From positions 978,076-1,042,075 of the forward strand of contig NZ_SBIU01000003.1 of NCBI RefSeq assembly GCF_004765805.1: a DNA stretch of 64,000 nucleotides, given 5' to 3'. The notes beneath the pieces were generated by a model, which saw nothing but the letters and a program-made list of their open reading frames with translations, had not been told where the DNA came from and did not search any database. This document shows, piece by piece, positions 44,102-52,126 of this stretch. Numbering within the stretch: position 1 is the stretch's first letter; every line of letters starts with the position of its first letter. The position numbers and the translations under genes were made by a program. The stretch comes from Halorussus halobius (GTDB taxonomy: Archaea; Halobacteriota; Halobacteria; Halobacteriales; Haladaptataceae).

Positions 44102-44133
44102 AACTTTGGAGTCTCTTTGTAGACTCCAAAGTT
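44102..44133. repeat. 13-bp perfect inverted repeat, with a partial third copy at 44195
   Basis: AACTTTGGAGTCT (44102-44114) and AGACTCCAAAGTT (44121-44133) are perfect reverse complements separated by 6 nt. The sequence ACTCCAAAGTT recurs at 44195-44205, inside the 5' end of the recombinase gene. Short inverted arms next to a recombinase gene can be its binding site or an operator; a transcription role is also possible because a TATATAAA box (44157-44164) lies between the copies. Confidence 0.75.
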
Positions 44134-44156
44134 AAGGGCGTCCAGGCCAATAGCAG

Positions 44157-44164
44157 TATATAAA
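44157..44164 (+). promoter_or_regulatory. TATA box of the small recombinase gene
   Basis: TATATAAA at 44157-44164 is a strong archaeal TATA box. At normal spacing, transcription would begin near 44187, which is after the annotated ATG at 44179. The real start may therefore be the next in-frame ATG at 44221 (codon 15). Confidence 0.65.
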
Positions 44165-44178
44165 GAGGGCATCCCGAA

Positions 44179-44796
44179 ATGAGCAGTCTTGCAAACTCCA
44201 AAGTTCGCGCGAAGGTATGGATGACACCGGACCAAGTCGAAGCACTCCGATCAGCATGCTACACCACCGGTGCAGAATACCTCCAACAACGTAACGAAGC
44301 GATCATCACGTTCACGTACGATACTGGACTCCGCGTTGGAGAACTCGTCCAGATTGACAAGCCGTTGCTTCGAAACGGAAACTCGGAACTCTATCTCCCG
44401 ACAGACCTCCAGAAGGATTACCCGAACGAAAATTCCCCACCGCCTGTGACCCTCACACTATCGAAGGACACGGCACGATTGCTCTCAGCATATCTTAACT
44501 CCCGCTGGAAAGACCCGCAAGCACTCTTCCCGTCTCGATCCTCTGATCGGATTTCTGAACAAGGTGTTCGGAATATGCTTCACAAGATCGCCGAGGAAGC
44601 AGAGGTTCGGCCATACAAGATTGATGGCACTCGGGGTAACGCCAGTGACGTGACACCGCACGCACTCCGACATAGTGTCGCCTACAGAATGATGAACGAA
44701 GAAGACGAAAATACGCTCTACGATGTCCGGAATCGATTACGACATCGCAGTATCCAGACCACTGAACGAATCTACGATCATATGCTGAAGGTCTAA
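44179..44796 (+). CDS. tyrosine recombinase catalytic domain (205 aa)
   Basis: A compact recombinase with all catalytic residues: R52 (TGLRVGEL), H161 and R164 (PHALRHS), H189 (LRHRS) and Y199 (RIYDHM). It lacks the N-terminal core-binding domain normally found in XerC/D-type proteins, so it resembles stand-alone catalytic-domain recombinases (such as those that invert DNA). The TATA position argues that translation may begin at 44221. It lies next to an inverted repeat and upstream of a full-length integrase gene. Confidence 0.85.
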   Translation: MSSLANSKVRAKVWMTPDQVEALRSACYTTGAEYLQQRNEAIITFTYDTGLRVGELVQIDKPLLRNGNSELYLPTDLQKDYPNENSPPPVTLTLSKDTARLLSAYLNSRWKDPQALFPSRSSDRISEQGVRNMLHKIAEEAEVRPYKIDGTRGNASDVTPHALRHSVAYRMMNEEDENTLYDVRNRLRHRSIQTTERIYDHMLKV

Positions 44797-45088
44797 TCCA
44801 GCTTGAGGACAATGATCGGCTTTCCAACGCGACTTCGCAGCAACTATTAACACGTCCAACGCCGTGGATGGGCTGGAAGCTGAGGGGCGCTCATCGATCC
44901 CAATCGAAACGCAGGGAGGGCCGAAAAAGACACGCCAACTGAGAGCAATCGGGAGCGACTCACAGTACGAATATATCGCCAAGGCCTGTGGCCACGGCTG
45001 AATATCTCGATGTGACCCACGGGAATCGAACAACAATTGGACGCGCTTATCGCGCGGATTATCTCCGTAGAGACCCTGTCTGGATGGC

Positions 45089-46066
45089 ATGCCGACGATG
45101 GACTACGAAGCGGCAGCCGCCCGAGTACTGAACTACGTTGAGTCAGCCACGCATATCCACCCGGAGAATAAGCGACTGGTTCAGGCGTATCACAGGGACA
45201 TGGTTCTCGCGGACATCAGTCCCGCACAACAACAAAAAGTACTCTCTCATTTCAAAATCATCACTGACCACGTCGGTCAGACCCCGTTTACGGAACTCGA
45301 CAAAGACGATATCGTGGATCTCGTCGCGTGGCTGTACACCCGCGGAACGAGCGCTTCGACAGTCGTTGATTACAAGCAGGCGATCAAGCAGTTTTGGAAG
45401 TGGATGAACGATGGCGAGGACCCCGAGGAAACCAAGTGGATCCGGCGCGGGCCGGTAGAGCAGAAACGAATCCTCCCACAAAGTCTCCTCACACCACGCG
45501 ATGTCCAGGCGTTAGTCGATGCGTGTCGCAACGAACGTGACCGCGCATTCATCGCTGTACTGTGGGAAACCGGAGCCAGGATTGGCGAACTCATCGACCT
45601 CCAAGTAAGCCACATCGAGAACACGACACTGGGAAAGCAAGTCGTCGTTGCAGGGAAGACCGGTTCACGCCGACTACTACTGCTCGAATCTGAATCGTAC
45701 TTCGACTCGTGGCTTTCAGCCCATCCCAACAGACGGCCAGATGCGCCGTTATGGTGCAAAATCGACGAAAAGCAAGGCTCTCCAGATGAAACGATCAGCT
45801 ACCAATACATCCGACTACGGATTCTCAACAAGGCGCGAGAGCGCGTCGGAATTGAAAAATCCGTCAATCCCCACCATTTCAGACATAGTCGCGCAACCTA
45901 CCTAGCGAACTACCTCACAGAAGCACAGATGTGCGTCTGGTTCGGGTGGGTTCCCGGGTCACGCGTCCCCGGTCGCTACGTCCACCTCTCGGGCCGAGAT
46001 ATCGATCACGCGTACCAATCGATGCTCGATGAACCGGGTTACACCCGTCTCGCTGGAGCGAGTTGA
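45089..46066 (+). CDS. tyrosine recombinase with core-binding domain (325 aa)
   Basis: A full-length haloarchaeal integrase. An N-terminal SAM-like core-binding domain (about 30-125) is followed by the catalytic domain with R164 (TGARIGEL), K190 (VAGKTGSRR), the box II NPHHFRHSRATYLA (R265), W287 in place of the second His (FGWVPGS) and the nucleophile Y297 (GRYVHLSG). It is the third tyrosine recombinase in 10 kb. A 292-bp gap without a gene separates it from the catalytic-only recombinase. Confidence 0.88.
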   Translation: MPTMDYEAAAARVLNYVESATHIHPENKRLVQAYHRDMVLADISPAQQQKVLSHFKIITDHVGQTPFTELDKDDIVDLVAWLYTRGTSASTVVDYKQAIKQFWKWMNDGEDPEETKWIRRGPVEQKRILPQSLLTPRDVQALVDACRNERDRAFIAVLWETGARIGELIDLQVSHIENTTLGKQVVVAGKTGSRRLLLLESESYFDSWLSAHPNRRPDAPLWCKIDEKQGSPDETISYQYIRLRILNKARERVGIEKSVNPHHFRHSRATYLANYLTEAQMCVWFGWVPGSRVPGRYVHLSGRDIDHAYQSMLDEPGYTRLAGAS

Positions 46067-46149
46067 GCAACGGTCCCCGAACAAGATTTACCTGACGGCG
46101 ATTCGGGTTTGGGAAACAGATTACTGGCATCCCGGTGAATGGCGCATCA

Positions 46150-46530
46150 ATGCCCCAAATATTCGATTTCTACTGTACGAACTCGGACTGTGACTTCAAG
46201 ATGCCGTCCGGCTGGGGGTACTACATGTACGCGATTGCGGATGACGACGAACGCGTCCACTGTCCACATCCCGGGGAAATAGGGCGAGCGAGAGAAGTGA
46301 TCGGCGAGGACGCATCCCAAGAAGAGATTGACCGTCGCACCGGGTTCAACACGTACTGCTTCTGCATCCACTGTGAAACCCAGGTAGATCTGGACTTGGA
46401 TAGAGATGAGAAAGCGTGTCCTGAGTGCCGGTCGAACGCGGTCAAGACCATTGATGAACTCGTCGACGAACAATGCCCTGTCTGTGAAGCTGGAACGGTT
46501 ATCGCCGAAGACACCGGCGCAATAGCATAG
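46150..46530 (+). CDS. small multi-zinc-ribbon protein
   Basis: A 126-residue protein with several metal pairs: C9 to C14 in FYCTNSDCDF, a later FCIHCETQVD with DEKACPECRS, and EQCPVCEAGTV. That makes at least two zinc ribbons joined by acidic linkers. It resembles the regulatory or nucleic-acid-binding zinc-ribbon proteins frequent in archaeal islands. Start at 46150 is preferred over a GTG at 46135. Function unknown. Confidence 0.65.
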   Translation: MPQIFDFYCTNSDCDFKMPSGWGYYMYAIADDDERVHCPHPGEIGRAREVIGEDASQEEIDRRTGFNTYCFCIHCETQVDLDLDRDEKACPECRSNAVKTIDELVDEQCPVCEAGTVIAEDTGAIA

Positions 46531-46600
46531 CAGAACGGTACGACGTGACCGAAAGCCAACGCACCCGGGCACTCGGTCCTGCCGTTGCCCACTTCCAGAA

Positions 46601-47407
46601 CTAGCGTTGCTGCTCGTCTACTAGCGAATCGACGTAGTCTTCGAGTGTGTCATACACGGTGCCGAACTCGGGGAGGTCTGCAACCAAATCAGGAAGCGTA
46701 TTCTGCCAACCGTCACGAATCTCGTCCCGTTTCTCTCCAGGAAGCCCGTCCCGAAGGTCAATGTCTAGCCCGTCGTGGTCGCACTTCCGCATGAATGCCG
46801 GAAGAATAACCGAGTCATCAACGTCAGCCTCCGTAAGCATCCGATACAGGTCGTAGTAGTCACGCGCCTGTGACCGCTGATAGAGTGCTCGTAACTTCTC
46901 CGCGAAGATTTCTTCCAAGCTGTACGCGGTCAGCTCGAATTCCGGGACATCCTGGTAACCGTGGCGATGGTCCACCGAAGCAAACGCCACGTATTCATCG
47001 ATCATCACGTCCAGACTCGTCGTGTTCTTGTGACCGAGCACAGCGTCGTACTGAATATCAATATCGACGTAGTGCGTCGGATACGCTTCTTTCTGCAGTT
47101 CGCGGTGTTTGGTCACCTCGAAGTCGATATCGGAGGCGATGGTCGCGTCTTCCAATGCGCGTTGCAACCCCGCTTCGCTCCCGTGATACTCTCCCTCGAC
47201 ACCGAAATCGAGGTCTTCCGAGTAGCGCCACGTCTCCGGGAAGTACAACTTGCTGAGCGCAGTGCCGCCCTTGAACAGCAGGTTGTCACCGTAGGGACTC
47301 GTGTAGATCGCCCACAGAATCCACGAATTGACGTAGTTCTTCTCCGCGTAGCCGAGTCGAACATCCAGCTCTCTGGCCAGCCGTCGGAGTTGCGCTTCGG
47401 AAATCAT
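46601..47407 (-). CDS. AbiEii-type nucleotidyltransferase toxin
   Basis: A 268-residue protein of the nucleotidyl transferase AbiEii/AbiGii family. The core motif is LLFKGGTALSKLYF (GGTALSK at 47-53) with SEDLDF (63-68), the metal-binding Asp pair, and later IFAEKLRALYQRSQARDYYD. Such proteins add nucleotides to tRNA or other targets and act as the toxin in type IV TA systems, also blocking phage. The gene overlaps its partner by 4 bp. Confidence 0.92.
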   Translation of the reverse strand: MISEAQLRRLARELDVRLGYAEKNYVNSWILWAIYTSPYGDNLLFKGGTALSKLYFPETWRYSEDLDFGVEGEYHGSEAGLQRALEDATIASDIDFEVTKHRELQKEAYPTHYVDIDIQYDAVLGHKNTTSLDVMIDEYVAFASVDHRHGYQDVPEFELTAYSLEEIFAEKLRALYQRSQARDYYDLYRMLTEADVDDSVILPAFMRKCDHDGLDIDLRDGLPGEKRDEIRDGWQNTLPDLVADLPEFGTVYDTLEDYVDSLVDEQQR

Positions 47408-48237
47408 GAGAAGTCACCAGGAAGGAGCGATTCGGGGTCAACATTTAGGCGGAGTTGGTACGTGCTGTCCCGGGTTCCCGTCGCTTCTCTCGTCGGATCG
47501 AGCAGTGGGTACCCGGTCGTGAAGCTCTCGACGAGGTCCTGGTACTCCGGAAGGTCGATGTCCAACTGGTCGGCGAGATACACGAGTCGTTTGGTTGCGG
47601 CACCATTCCCAACCCGCCGCAGGTACTCAACGACGCGTTCCCACGAACAGCGTGTGTCGACGGCGTTCTGCATTGCCTTCGCAAGCTCGCTGATACCCCC
47701 GCAGAACTCCGGATGGTCGGCGCAATCGACCAGCGTCTTTTCGATACTCGACAGATTCACCTGGTTCGACCCGACCGCAGTCGGTTGATACCCGAAGAAC
47801 TTCTGCTCAGTAACCGTCACCGGACGGTACGTGACCCCGTGGATTTCACGCTCCTGGGCGCGCTCTGTCGTCACGACATACACTGTGCGAGACATCTGCT
47901 CGGTCAGCCCGTGGTGATTCAACGCACTCCAGTACCCGATATACATCGGCTCCACAAGTGCTGACGCGATCACGAACTCGTGCTCGGTATACACGGCGTT
48001 CTCACCGGCAGAGAGCGGGAGAATCAGATACTTCCCGTGCGCGATCCGCTCAAGCCACCCTTTCTCCTTGAGGGCATACGCCATGTCCTTTGCCGACTTC
48101 CGCGGAATGTCAAGCGCGTCCGCGATGTCACTAATACTGATGACCTGCCGGTTCTCGCTTGCGAGCCGTGACAGTGCCCGCGACTCACGCGTCGACAGGC
48201 TCTTCCGTTGAGTCTCTTCGTCGTTTGTTGACTCCAT
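47404..48237 (-). CDS. AbiEi-type antitoxin/regulator
   Basis: A 277-residue AbiEi-family antitoxin. The N-terminal winged helix (VISISDIADALDIPRKSAKD, then LKEKGWLERIAHGKYLIL) binds DNA, and the C-terminal domain (YIGYWSALNHHGLTEQMS, VTYRPVTVTEQKFFGY) is the AbiEi effector part. In known systems AbiEi represses its promoter by binding repeated sites. Two 28-bp repeats lie just upstream of its start. Confidence 0.9.
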   Translation of the reverse strand: MESTNDEETQRKSLSTRESRALSRLASENRQVISISDIADALDIPRKSAKDMAYALKEKGWLERIAHGKYLILPLSAGENAVYTEHEFVIASALVEPMYIGYWSALNHHGLTEQMSRTVYVVTTERAQEREIHGVTYRPVTVTEQKFFGYQPTAVGSNQVNLSSIEKTLVDCADHPEFCGGISELAKAMQNAVDTRCSWERVVEYLRRVGNGAATKRLVYLADQLDIDLPEYQDLVESFTTGYPLLDPTREATGTRDSTYQLRLNVDPESLLPGDFS

Positions 48238-48349
48238 AGCCGCTCAGCGTACATAGAGTCTAAATCCTCTCTCGGTATAAAGGTAGTCGTTGAGAGTCAT
48301 TTTGATGAAAGTCGTCTCCACAGCCGCTCATAATACATAGACTCTAAAT
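48238..48349. promoter_or_regulatory. two 28-bp direct repeats, AbiEi operator
   Basis: Copy 1 is 48238-48265 and copy 2 is 48322-48349; 24 of 28 bases are identical. Each carries a near-symmetric core TAGA(G/C)TCTA. Copy 1 begins directly next to the abiEi start codon and copy 2 lies 84 bp further upstream, an arrangement like the repeated operators known for AbiEi. Confidence 0.8.
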
Positions 48350-48398
48350 ATGTCTTCGACACCGACACAAAACAGGAGTGTTCCTTCCGTCACCTGTA

Positions 48399-49304
48399 TC
48401 ATACCGCCGCGAGTTGCTCCGCCAGTAATTCGAGTTCGTCAGTCTCATCGATAGCAGCAAGCCACCGATCCGGAAGCTGTGACGCTCCAAACCGCGCGCC
48501 AGCGACTGCGCCAGCAATCGCCCCAATCGTATCGGTATCACCGCCACGATTGACCGCCGTCACAATCGCGTCCTCAGCACTGTCCGCGATGAGGCCATCG
48601 TGGAGTGCCGTCTGTAGTGAATGCACGACGTACCCTGACGTTTCCAGCGTGGAGGGTGAGTCACCACGAGCGAGTGGTTCGAGCGCCGCCACAAGCTCAC
48701 CAGGCGCGTCTGCACCGACGGAATCGAGCGCATCCTGCAACGGCGCGTCCGCGTCGTCGAGGAGGCCAGCCACTGTGAGATTCAGGACAGCGCAGCCTTC
48801 AGTACACCGCGGGTCAGCGTGCGTAATCTGTGAGGACTGCCGGCTCACTTCGGCGAGTCGATCCCACTCCGTCGCGTACGGGATGGCGAGCGGCGGACAC
48901 CGCATCACACTCCCGTTCCCCGCATTCTGCCCTTCCGGACTGTTCTCCCACACGTGCTGACCCGCCTTGTTCCACGCGTCGCCGCGTTTGAGCCGGGTGA
49001 GCGACCGCCTCGTCATTCCTCCAATATCGAACGGGCCACTGTCGTACCACGCGACAAACCGGTCAGCGATATCCGCCGGCTCGAACGCTTGGTGTTCGAC
49101 GAGACTTCGAGCAATACACAGCGCCTGTTCGGTGTCGTCCGTGATCGTCCCAGCCGGTTGGTTCCACGTGCCGTGCCCCACCATCTCGTCAAGCCGTCCG
49201 TGCTCAGCGGAGATCTCCGACGCAGACGTAAACTCGACTGGCCGGCCAAGCGCATCCCCAGACGCTAATCCAAGTAACGCACCACGCGCCCGATCCAAAT
49301 CCAT
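48399..49304 (-). CDS. ADP-ribosylglycohydrolase (DraG-like)
   Basis: A 301-residue ADP-ribosyl-acceptor hydrolase. Metal and substrate motifs: LGLASGDALGRPVEFTSA, TITDDTEQALC, ITHADPRCTEG and VNRGGDTDTIGAIAGAVAG. These are the DraG/ARH3 signatures (Mg2+-dependent removal of ADP-ribose from proteins or nucleic acid). It lies just upstream of the AbiE operator. It might counter ADP-ribosylating toxins, but that is inferred only from the TA-rich setting. Confidence 0.9.
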   Translation of the reverse strand: MDLDRARGALLGLASGDALGRPVEFTSASEISAEHGRLDEMVGHGTWNQPAGTITDDTEQALCIARSLVEHQAFEPADIADRFVAWYDSGPFDIGGMTRRSLTRLKRGDAWNKAGQHVWENSPEGQNAGNGSVMRCPPLAIPYATEWDRLAEVSRQSSQITHADPRCTEGCAVLNLTVAGLLDDADAPLQDALDSVGADAPGELVAALEPLARGDSPSTLETSGYVVHSLQTALHDGLIADSAEDAIVTAVNRGGDTDTIGAIAGAVAGARFGASQLPDRWLAAIDETDELELLAEQLAAV

Positions 49305-49346
49305 ACGTCATCAACGACTACCGCTGCGAAAAATGTAGGGTCGCAG

Positions 49347-49616
49347 TCACTCGCTAGGTTTCGTTCCGGTACGGAGGTTCTCCCGGTACTCAGCCCACGC
49401 CCGGTACATTTCGATCCGTTCCTCTTCCGTCATCGTGTCGTGCTCGTCCGCGTCGTAGAACGGGAGTTCGTCCTTCTCGGGCATCGCTATCACTCGTCCG
49501 AGCGGGTACAGTTGCTCGTAATAGTGTTCCAGCACCCAGTCTTCGCCGTGTTCGTCGACGGCTTGCTGGATGTACGTGGCGGCTTCGGGATACTCGTCGG
49601 CGAGTGTCTTAGTCAT
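49347..49616 (-). CDS. hypothetical protein (89 aa)
   Basis: An 89-residue acidic protein MTKTLADEYPEAATYIQQAV with a helix DEHGEDWVLEHYYEQLYPLG and a charged end. No motif. It lies 42 bp upstream of the DraG-like gene, same direction, and may be in its transcript. Function unknown. Confidence 0.6.
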   Translation of the reverse strand: MTKTLADEYPEAATYIQQAVDEHGEDWVLEHYYEQLYPLGRVIAMPEKDELPFYDADEHDTMTEEERIEMYRAWAEYRENLRTGTKPSE

Positions 49617-49670
49617 TGAGAGTCGTGTACTGCTGGCGCTGTTTGCGTCAGTACGTCCAAGTGTTGATGG

Positions 49671-50027
49671 TCAGGCGTCGGTAAACTCGGCGAGTGAGTG
49701 ATTTGCGCTGGTACTGTTCCACTTGCCGATCTGGATGAACTCGAACGTGTCTACGGGGTCGTCAAGCTCGTTGGCGAGCCGGGTCTGAACTGCAGTGGAG
49801 AGACTGTCGACGGGAATTGCGGTGAGCGCGTGCTGAGTGAGGAAGTAACTGGTTGCAAGACTCGTTGGGGCGACGACGATGACGTCCGAGCCATCGACGT
49901 CGTCGAGCGCGAGTTGGGCATCTCGGTACTGGAGCACTGTCGCATCCAGGTCGCCGACGGGGAAGAGGCAGCCCGCAGCACCGTACTCGATACTCGCCCC
50001 CGCCGACTCAAAATGCCCTTTGGGCAT
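49671..50027 (-). CDS. hypothetical protein (118 aa), divergent from the CBS-HEPN gene
   Basis: A 118-residue acidic protein with strands ALDDVDGSDVIVVAPTSLAT and FEFIQIGKWNSTSANHSLAE. Start ATG at 50027 is chosen; the start codon lies in a perfect 15-bp inverted repeat (ATGCCC/GGGCAT around TTT) at 50013-50027. It is divergent from the CBS-HEPN gene, 111 bp between starts, so a shared operator is possible. Function unknown. Confidence 0.6.
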   Translation of the reverse strand: MPKGHFESAGASIEYGAAGCLFPVGDLDATVLQYRDAQLALDDVDGSDVIVVAPTSLATSYFLTQHALTAIPVDSLSTAVQTRLANELDDPVDTFEFIQIGKWNSTSANHSLAEFTDA

Positions 50028-50138
50028 AATCAAATAGAAATATATGCCTTACAGGTATTAACTTTGTGGTGGGTTGGTACCTCGCCCCTTCACTATCGCA
50101 CCCTCATTTTGACTACCCTCGGCGTCCCACCGGGCAAT

Positions 50139-51002
50139 ATGCCCCGCGACCTCTACGACTGCACCGCAGCTGAACTCGCCACCCACTCCGTCGAACACCT
50201 CCAACACGACACGCCACCACGCACCGCCGCCGAGTGGCTCGCCGAGAACGGCTACGACGCCGCCCCGGTCTACGCGAACGACGACCCAATCGGATTTATC
50301 CACGAAGATGACGTCACAACCGACGACGACGGCAACACCCTCGACGACCACCTCACCCCGCTGACCATCGGCCACATGATCAGCGGCGACACCTCATTCA
50401 CCGACGTCCTGTCCGCACTCATCGAGCAACCAGTCTATTTCCTCGGCGGCCACAACAACGTCACCGGCATCCTCACCCGCGCCGATCTCAACACCGCCCC
50501 AGTACGCATCTACCTCTTCGACCGCATCACCTACCTCGAAGAACACCTCCGCGAGCTCATCCTCGACAAGAAACCAGACTGGAAAACCACGCCCGTCACC
50601 GCAGACGAACTCGACGACATCGAAGACCGGTACGAAGACGCACAAGCCGCCAACGTCGCGTTAGACGAGATCCACTACGCACAATTCTCCACGCTCGAAA
50701 CCATCGTCACCAGCGTCGAAGCCTGCTGGCAAACCTGCGACTTCTCTACGAAAGGCGGTGCAGACTCCCGTCTCCACGAAGTCACCGACCTCCGCAACGA
50801 CGTCGCGCACGCCAACCTCCTCGTCGAGAACACAGATAGTAACGAGTTCCTCAGCGACGGCCGTACCACAGAAAACCTGTATGACACTCTCGACACCATC
50901 CACGATGTCCTTTCGAACCTTCAAGACGCAGGATACGATCCAGGAGCGACGAAACCACGGGACGAAACCTCTCTAACACCTCCAAGTTCATCCGTTGAGT
51001 AA
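50139..51002 (+). CDS. CBS-domain/HEPN-like protein
   Basis: A 287-residue protein. The N-terminal half (about 30-125) is a CBS pair (AAPVYANDDPIGFIHEDDVT, YFLGGHNNVTGILTRADLNT). The C-terminal half (about 160-260) is all-helical and carries R219-N220-DVA-H224 in LRNDVAHAN, the Rx4H motif of HEPN RNases. HEPN domains with this motif are metal-independent RNases in toxins and abortive-infection proteins. The combination suggests an RNase controlled by nucleotide binding in the CBS module. The ATG at 50139 fits the family better than the upstream frame. Confidence 0.75.
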   Translation: MPRDLYDCTAAELATHSVEHLQHDTPPRTAAEWLAENGYDAAPVYANDDPIGFIHEDDVTTDDDGNTLDDHLTPLTIGHMISGDTSFTDVLSALIEQPVYFLGGHNNVTGILTRADLNTAPVRIYLFDRITYLEEHLRELILDKKPDWKTTPVTADELDDIEDRYEDAQAANVALDEIHYAQFSTLETIVTSVEACWQTCDFSTKGGADSRLHEVTDLRNDVAHANLLVENTDSNEFLSDGRTTENLYDTLDTIHDVLSNLQDAGYDPGATKPRDETSLTPPSSSVE

Positions 51003-51050
51003 CTACATATCACGCGATATTCTGTACACCAGCAGCCCTCAACCGTTGGC

Positions 51051-51611
51051 CTACGCGATATCGTTCTCTTCTCGATACCGCTGATAGTACGCTTTCTCCA
51101 CCGTTCGGAGACCGAACCCTCCCGGATTCCGGTCATGCAACTCCGAGAGCAGCTTTGGATAATCCGTCACCCGCATCTGCCGATCTTCACCGAAGAACAA
51201 ATCCACCATGTATCGATCCCCCACAGCGTACCGCTCAGGGTCATAGAACGTAAGCACGACTGTCGCTGTCGCATACCCAATTCCAGGAATCGAGGACAAC
51301 GTCTTGAGTTGCACCTCTGGATCGTCAACCAACAAGGCAGCCTCGCTTACCCGGCGCACAAACTCACCGGGAACCAAATTCACTCGTTCAATATTCCCGC
51401 TTCGACGCCCCGCTTGGTTATCCAATTTCCACGTGACTACATCACGAAGCTGTCCTTGCGTAATGTACTCCTGTGCTTGTAGCGCTTCATGGAGCGTCTG
51501 TTCAATCTCGTGGAGTTCCTCATCGTAACTTTCGTCGTATGATTTCGCCCACTCCCGGATCTCGGCCGTATCCATACCACCCGTTTCCAACGCTACAGTA
51601 ATATGTCTCAT
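51051..51611 (-). CDS. helix-hairpin-helix DNA-binding/glycosylase-like protein
   Basis: A 186-residue helical protein with a helix-hairpin-helix element SIPGIGYATATVVLTFYDPE followed by YAVGDRYMVDLFFGE, as in the HhH-GPD DNA glycosylase superfamily. The catalytic Lys/Asp pair of glycosylases is not clear, and it is shorter than Ogg/Nth. It may bind damaged DNA or act as an island-encoded nuclease adaptor. An internal ATG near 51575 is an alternative start. Confidence 0.62.
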   Translation of the reverse strand: MRHITVALETGGMDTAEIREWAKSYDESYDEELHEIEQTLHEALQAQEYITQGQLRDVVTWKLDNQAGRRSGNIERVNLVPGEFVRRVSEAALLVDDPEVQLKTLSSIPGIGYATATVVLTFYDPERYAVGDRYMVDLFFGEDRQMRVTDYPKLLSELHDRNPGGFGLRTVEKAYYQRYREENDIA

Positions 51612-51646
51612 TCACAACCCACCGTCACTCCGCAAGCACCACCTAG

Positions 51647-51982
51647 TTATTCACTTCCTTCAATGACCTCAATCTCAACCTCATGAAAAGTCGTCCCATC
51701 GATGTAGGCGACAGGTTCGATGTATGTGACTTCAGCCTCGCCACCATTCTCTCGAATCTGGTCACGGATGTGGTAGGCTCGACCGAGAGCTTCTGCTTCC
51801 GTGTCACCAGGATACGTACCTCGGGCAACGGAGCCGGTCTTTGGTAACTCACCGGTCGTATTACCGATGGAAAGAGCGACTATCTCTTGACTGTCTTCGA
51901 GCAACTCAGCCATCCTGGATACGCGTTTGTCTTTAGGTAATTTGTCGAGGTTCTCCGCTTCCGGAAACGGTATTTCGCTCAT
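51647..51982 (-). CDS. hypothetical protein (111 aa)
   Basis: A 111-residue acidic protein MSEIPFPEAENLDKLPKDKR with strands IVALSIGNTTGELP and EVTYIEPVAYIDGTTFHEVE. No motif. It precedes the HhH gene on the same strand. Function unknown. Confidence 0.6.
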   Translation of the reverse strand: MSEIPFPEAENLDKLPKDKRVSRMAELLEDSQEIVALSIGNTTGELPKTGSVARGTYPGDTEAEALGRAYHIRDQIRENGGEAEVTYIEPVAYIDGTTFHEVEIEVIEGSE

Positions 51983-52126
51983 TTAGGGTCTACACTCCGG
52001 TGTGATTCTCACATATTCCGTCAAGCAGCACCGGCACATTGATTGCTCGTAATTAGAGCACCTGTATCAATAAAAACAGGTGATACATCCCAGTCCGGTC
52101 GAGTCTCCGACTAGCTCGTATTTCAG

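Noticed and set aside
44737..45090. A 117-residue minus-strand frame between the two recombinase genes
   Set aside because: No start signal or recognisable pattern, and it overlaps the 3' end of the recombinase gene.
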